A stretch of DNA of 64,000 bases from the NCBI RefSeq assembly GCF_027587025.1, contig NZ_JAPPTI010000004.1, positions 216,197 to 280,196 of the forward strand. Reading direction: 5' to 3'. Source of the stretch: Vibrio sp. LaRot3. GTDB taxonomy: Bacteria > Pseudomonadota > Gammaproteobacteria > Enterobacterales > Vibrionaceae. The notes beneath the pieces were generated by a model. That model ran no database searches, had not been told where the DNA came from, and saw only the letters and a list, made by a program, of their open reading frames with translations. Shown one piece after another: positions 62,322 to 64,000 of the stretch (the first letter of the stretch is position 1; every line of letters starts with the position of its first letter). Made by a program: the position numbers and the translations under genes.

Positions 62322-62601
62322 CAACACAACACTCATCTTGTAAAAAGCCAATCACACCTTCTAGGCACTGATATTCAGCCACGCAATATAGCGTTCTCCC
62401 TTCTCGGCGCTGACTAATCAGCCCAGCAGACGCCAAGCTTGAAATATGGTGAGAAAGGGTCGAACCCGGAATACCGAGCGTTTCTTGTAATCCACCGACA
62501 GCGATGCCTTGATAACCCGCTTTCACGACGGCTTTGTAAATCGACAACCGCGTGGTGTGACCTAACTCTTTTAATGCTTTCGCGACAAATTCTAATTGCA
62601 T
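62305..62601 (-). CDS. ArsR-family metal-sensing repressor
   Basis: 98 residues from ATG 62601, with GAGG 8 bases upstream; a longer frame to 62682 is rejected. The winged helix is clear (LGHTTRLSIYKAVVKAG, IPGSTLSHHISSLASAGLI, REGRTLYC). The C terminus ends in DECCVDEQCS, an extra Cys cluster, beside one more Cys (CVAEYQC) near 75, so a thiolate metal site is likely. It is the first gene of the minus-strand transcript (arsR-sigZ, perhaps GST) and divergent from the permease. Three 20-base operators lie between them. Confidence 0.92.
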   Translation of the reverse strand: MQLEFVAKALKELGHTTRLSIYKAVVKAGYQGIAVGGLQETLGIPGSTLSHHISSLASAGLISQRREGRTLYCVAEYQCLEGVIGFLQDECCVDEQCS

Positions 62602-62623
62602 ATCGCTTTCCTCTAACTGGTAT

Positions 62624-62757
62624 ATTTCCAAAATAATCGAAATATTTCTTTTTTGCAATCCGCTCTCATAAATCGACCTCAAAAATTATTTCGACATTTA
62701 TCGAAATAAATCTTGATCTTTAAATTTTCATTTCTATAATTCGAGAAAAGTCGAAAT
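62624..62757. promoter_or_regulatory. Three ArsR-type operators between arsR and the permease gene
   Basis: A repeated 20-base inverted repeat of the form ATTTCGA-N6-TCGAAAT: 62624-62643 (one mismatch, ATTTCCA), 62688-62707 (perfect arms), and 62738-62757 (left arm AATTCGA). Centres are 64 and 50 bases apart. Their position in a divergent promoter makes them the likely binding sites of the adjacent ArsR protein. Confidence 0.75.
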
Positions 62758-62786
62758 GACGAATAACTTCTTTTTGGAGAAACATC

Positions 62787-63914
62787 ATGAGTAATGACCT
62801 AATCACCATGGCGAAAGAAGCACTCGATATGTTTGCTTTTCTTGCTGTTGAACTAACCATCCTATTTTTGGCCATCAGCTACATTGTGGGTGTACTGCAA
62901 GAATTCTTAACACCTGAAAAGATCCAGTCGATCTTAAGTTCTCGCAACGGCAAAGGCTATGTTGTGGCAGCATTGTTAGGCTCAATCACACCATTTTGTT
63001 CATGTTCAACCATCCCTTTCTTAAAAGGACTACTAAGAGCAAGAGCCGGCTTTGGACCTATGATGGTGTTCCTATTCGCTAGCCCGCTACTTAACCCAGT
63101 CATCATTGGTCTATTTGTAGTGACCTTTGGCTGGAAAGTCGCACTGTTCTACTTTGCCATTGCGCTATTTGTCTCAGTGGTAGCCGGTATGATCTTAGAA
63201 AAGCTAGGCTTTGAGCGTTACGTAAAACCAGAAGCGTACCAAACATCTGAAGCATCAAGCTGCGGTACAAGCTGTAGTGATAGCAAACCAGAGGCAGCTA
63301 AAGAACCAGCACCAAGTTGCGGACCAAAAAGCGGTTCTGACTCAGCTCCAGTCGCGGCACAAACAAGTTGCTGTGGTGACAAAGAACCTGCGCCAGTTGC
63401 AGCGAAAACAAGCTGCTGCGGCGAGAAAAAAGTAGAACCTGTTGTTTCTTGCTGCTCTTCAGACGGCACAGCAACCGCAGAATTAGTAGAAGTAAAACAA
63501 CCAAGCCGTTGGGTGAAAATTTGGCACTCAACATGGAAAGACTTTAAGCAAGTTCTACCTTACTTATTGATGGGTATCGCGATTGGTTCGTTCATTTATG
63601 GCTTTATCCCGACAGAGCTTATCGCAGAATACGCAGGGGCTGGTAAGTGGTATGCAATCCCAGTAGCGGCTGTAATTGGTATTCCTTTGTACATTCGCGC
63701 GGAAGCTGTAATTCCACTAAGTGCCGCACTGGTACAAAAAGGAATGGCTTTAGGCTCTGTAATGGCACTGATAATTGGTAGTGCGGGTGCAAGTTTAACA
63801 GAAGTGATTTTGCTGAAATCTATCTTTAAAAACCAAATGATTGCGGCATTTCTTGTGGTGATCCTTAGCATGGCGATTGGCGCTGGCTTCCTATACACCG
63901 CGATCTTCGCTTAA
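62787..63914 (+). CDS. SO_0444-type Cu/Zn (metal) efflux permease
   Basis: 375 residues of the DUF318/ArsP permease family. Two groups of four helices (about 15-140 and 255-372). Helix 2 has TPFCSCSTIPFLKG with Cys71 and Cys73, and the second half has PLYIRAEAVIPLSAALVQ. A cytoplasmic insert (about 150-240) has nine cysteines in SCGTSC, SCG, SCCGDK, SCCGEK and SCCSS. It would expel a soft metal ion from the cytoplasm. GGAG lies 8 bases upstream, and the three ArsR-type operators precede it. Metal identity (copper, zinc or arsenic) is not decided by sequence. Confidence 0.9.
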   Translation: MSNDLITMAKEALDMFAFLAVELTILFLAISYIVGVLQEFLTPEKIQSILSSRNGKGYVVAALLGSITPFCSCSTIPFLKGLLRARAGFGPMMVFLFASPLLNPVIIGLFVVTFGWKVALFYFAIALFVSVVAGMILEKLGFERYVKPEAYQTSEASSCGTSCSDSKPEAAKEPAPSCGPKSGSDSAPVAAQTSCCGDKEPAPVAAKTSCCGEKKVEPVVSCCSSDGTATAELVEVKQPSRWVKIWHSTWKDFKQVLPYLLMGIAIGSFIYGFIPTELIAEYAGAGKWYAIPVAAVIGIPLYIRAEAVIPLSAALVQKGMALGSVMALIIGSAGASLTEVILLKSIFKNQMIAAFLVVILSMAIGAGFLYTAIFA

Positions 63915-63948
63915 CACTTAGCGATTAACTGCCCATTCTTTACCTAAT

Positions 63949-63990
63949 AAGCAACAACTTGCCCAAACCAAAGCAAGTTGTTGCTTTATT
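63949..63990 (+). terminator. Terminator after the permease gene
   Basis: 14-bp perfect stem (AAGCAACAACTTGC, loop of 10), followed by TATT. The last bases of the window hold nothing else. Confidence 0.78.
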
Positions 63991-64000
63991 CAATATAAAT

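Noticed and set aside
1..64000. Mobile elements, integron cassettes, tRNA genes and CRISPR arrays
   Set aside because: I looked for transposase or integrase frames, repeated cassette-type sites, tRNA-like cloverleaf ends and regularly spaced repeats and found none that I could support.

Overview
The window looks like a Vibrio genome, most probably chromosome II of a Harveyi-clade species. The evidence is a full-length ChiA-type chitinase, nagB, an NhaD antiporter, a split putA/putP locus with an AraC regulator, a LapBCDG-type secretion and protease operon, and several protein families I know mainly from vibrios. This is inferred from protein content; I ran no database search. Both strands are used about equally and genes are dense. 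I found no rRNA, tRNA, CRISPR array, integrase or insertion sequence.

Layout. 1-6.9 kb: tail of an unknown gene, an iron alcohol dehydrogenase, membrane and hypothetical proteins, AraC, GNAT, DUF445, Lrp and a small zinc-ribbon protein. 7.0-13.4 kb: proline use (putP, a detached PutA C-terminal domain, putA, AraC regulator). 13.9-18.7 kb: two paralogous coiled-coil/PEGA envelope proteins, a candidate structured RNA, a PAS-LuxR regulator and pdxH. 18.9-25.1 kb: Lap operon (membrane fusion protein, LapG protease, LapD c-di-GMP receptor, ABC exporter) with no adhesin gene beside it. 25.2-30.1 kb: chitinase, an OB-fold stress protein and a copper-handling trio (unknown, SCO1/SenC, PCuAC). 30.2-35.4 kb: an RsgA GTPase behind a tiny leader ORF, sstT, a Sel1-repeat protein and nagB. 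36-42.1 kb: DMT exporter, fpr, ankyrin protein, S33 peptidase, arfB. 42.3-50.6 kb: an iron-linked block, with a Fur box before an SbmA-like transporter plus TonB receptor, an nrdA-nrdB-glutaredoxin operon with NrdR and Fur sites, and trhO with a Fur-like site. 50.7-56.3 kb: a 1382-residue protein of unknown function followed 25 bases later by an SRA-like/HNH endonuclease. 56.4-60.8 kb: M20 peptidase with YjiG/YjiH, and nhaD. 60.9-64 kb: a metal-response module (GST with a Cys tail, SigZ, ArsR, SO_0444-type permease) with three copies of one operator.

How the genes work together. putA, the detached domain and putP form one operon for proline import and oxidation. Chitinase and nagB belong to chitin breakdown. 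The Lap genes would control retention of a surface adhesin encoded elsewhere. The Fur-linked genes suggest a coordinated low-iron response covering uptake, dNTP synthesis and tRNA modification. The most notable items are the split PutA, the four adjacent Cys-tailed metal genes with their operator array, the 1382-aa/HNH pair, the Fur-like site at trhO, and the candidate RNA at 17.04-17.2 kb.
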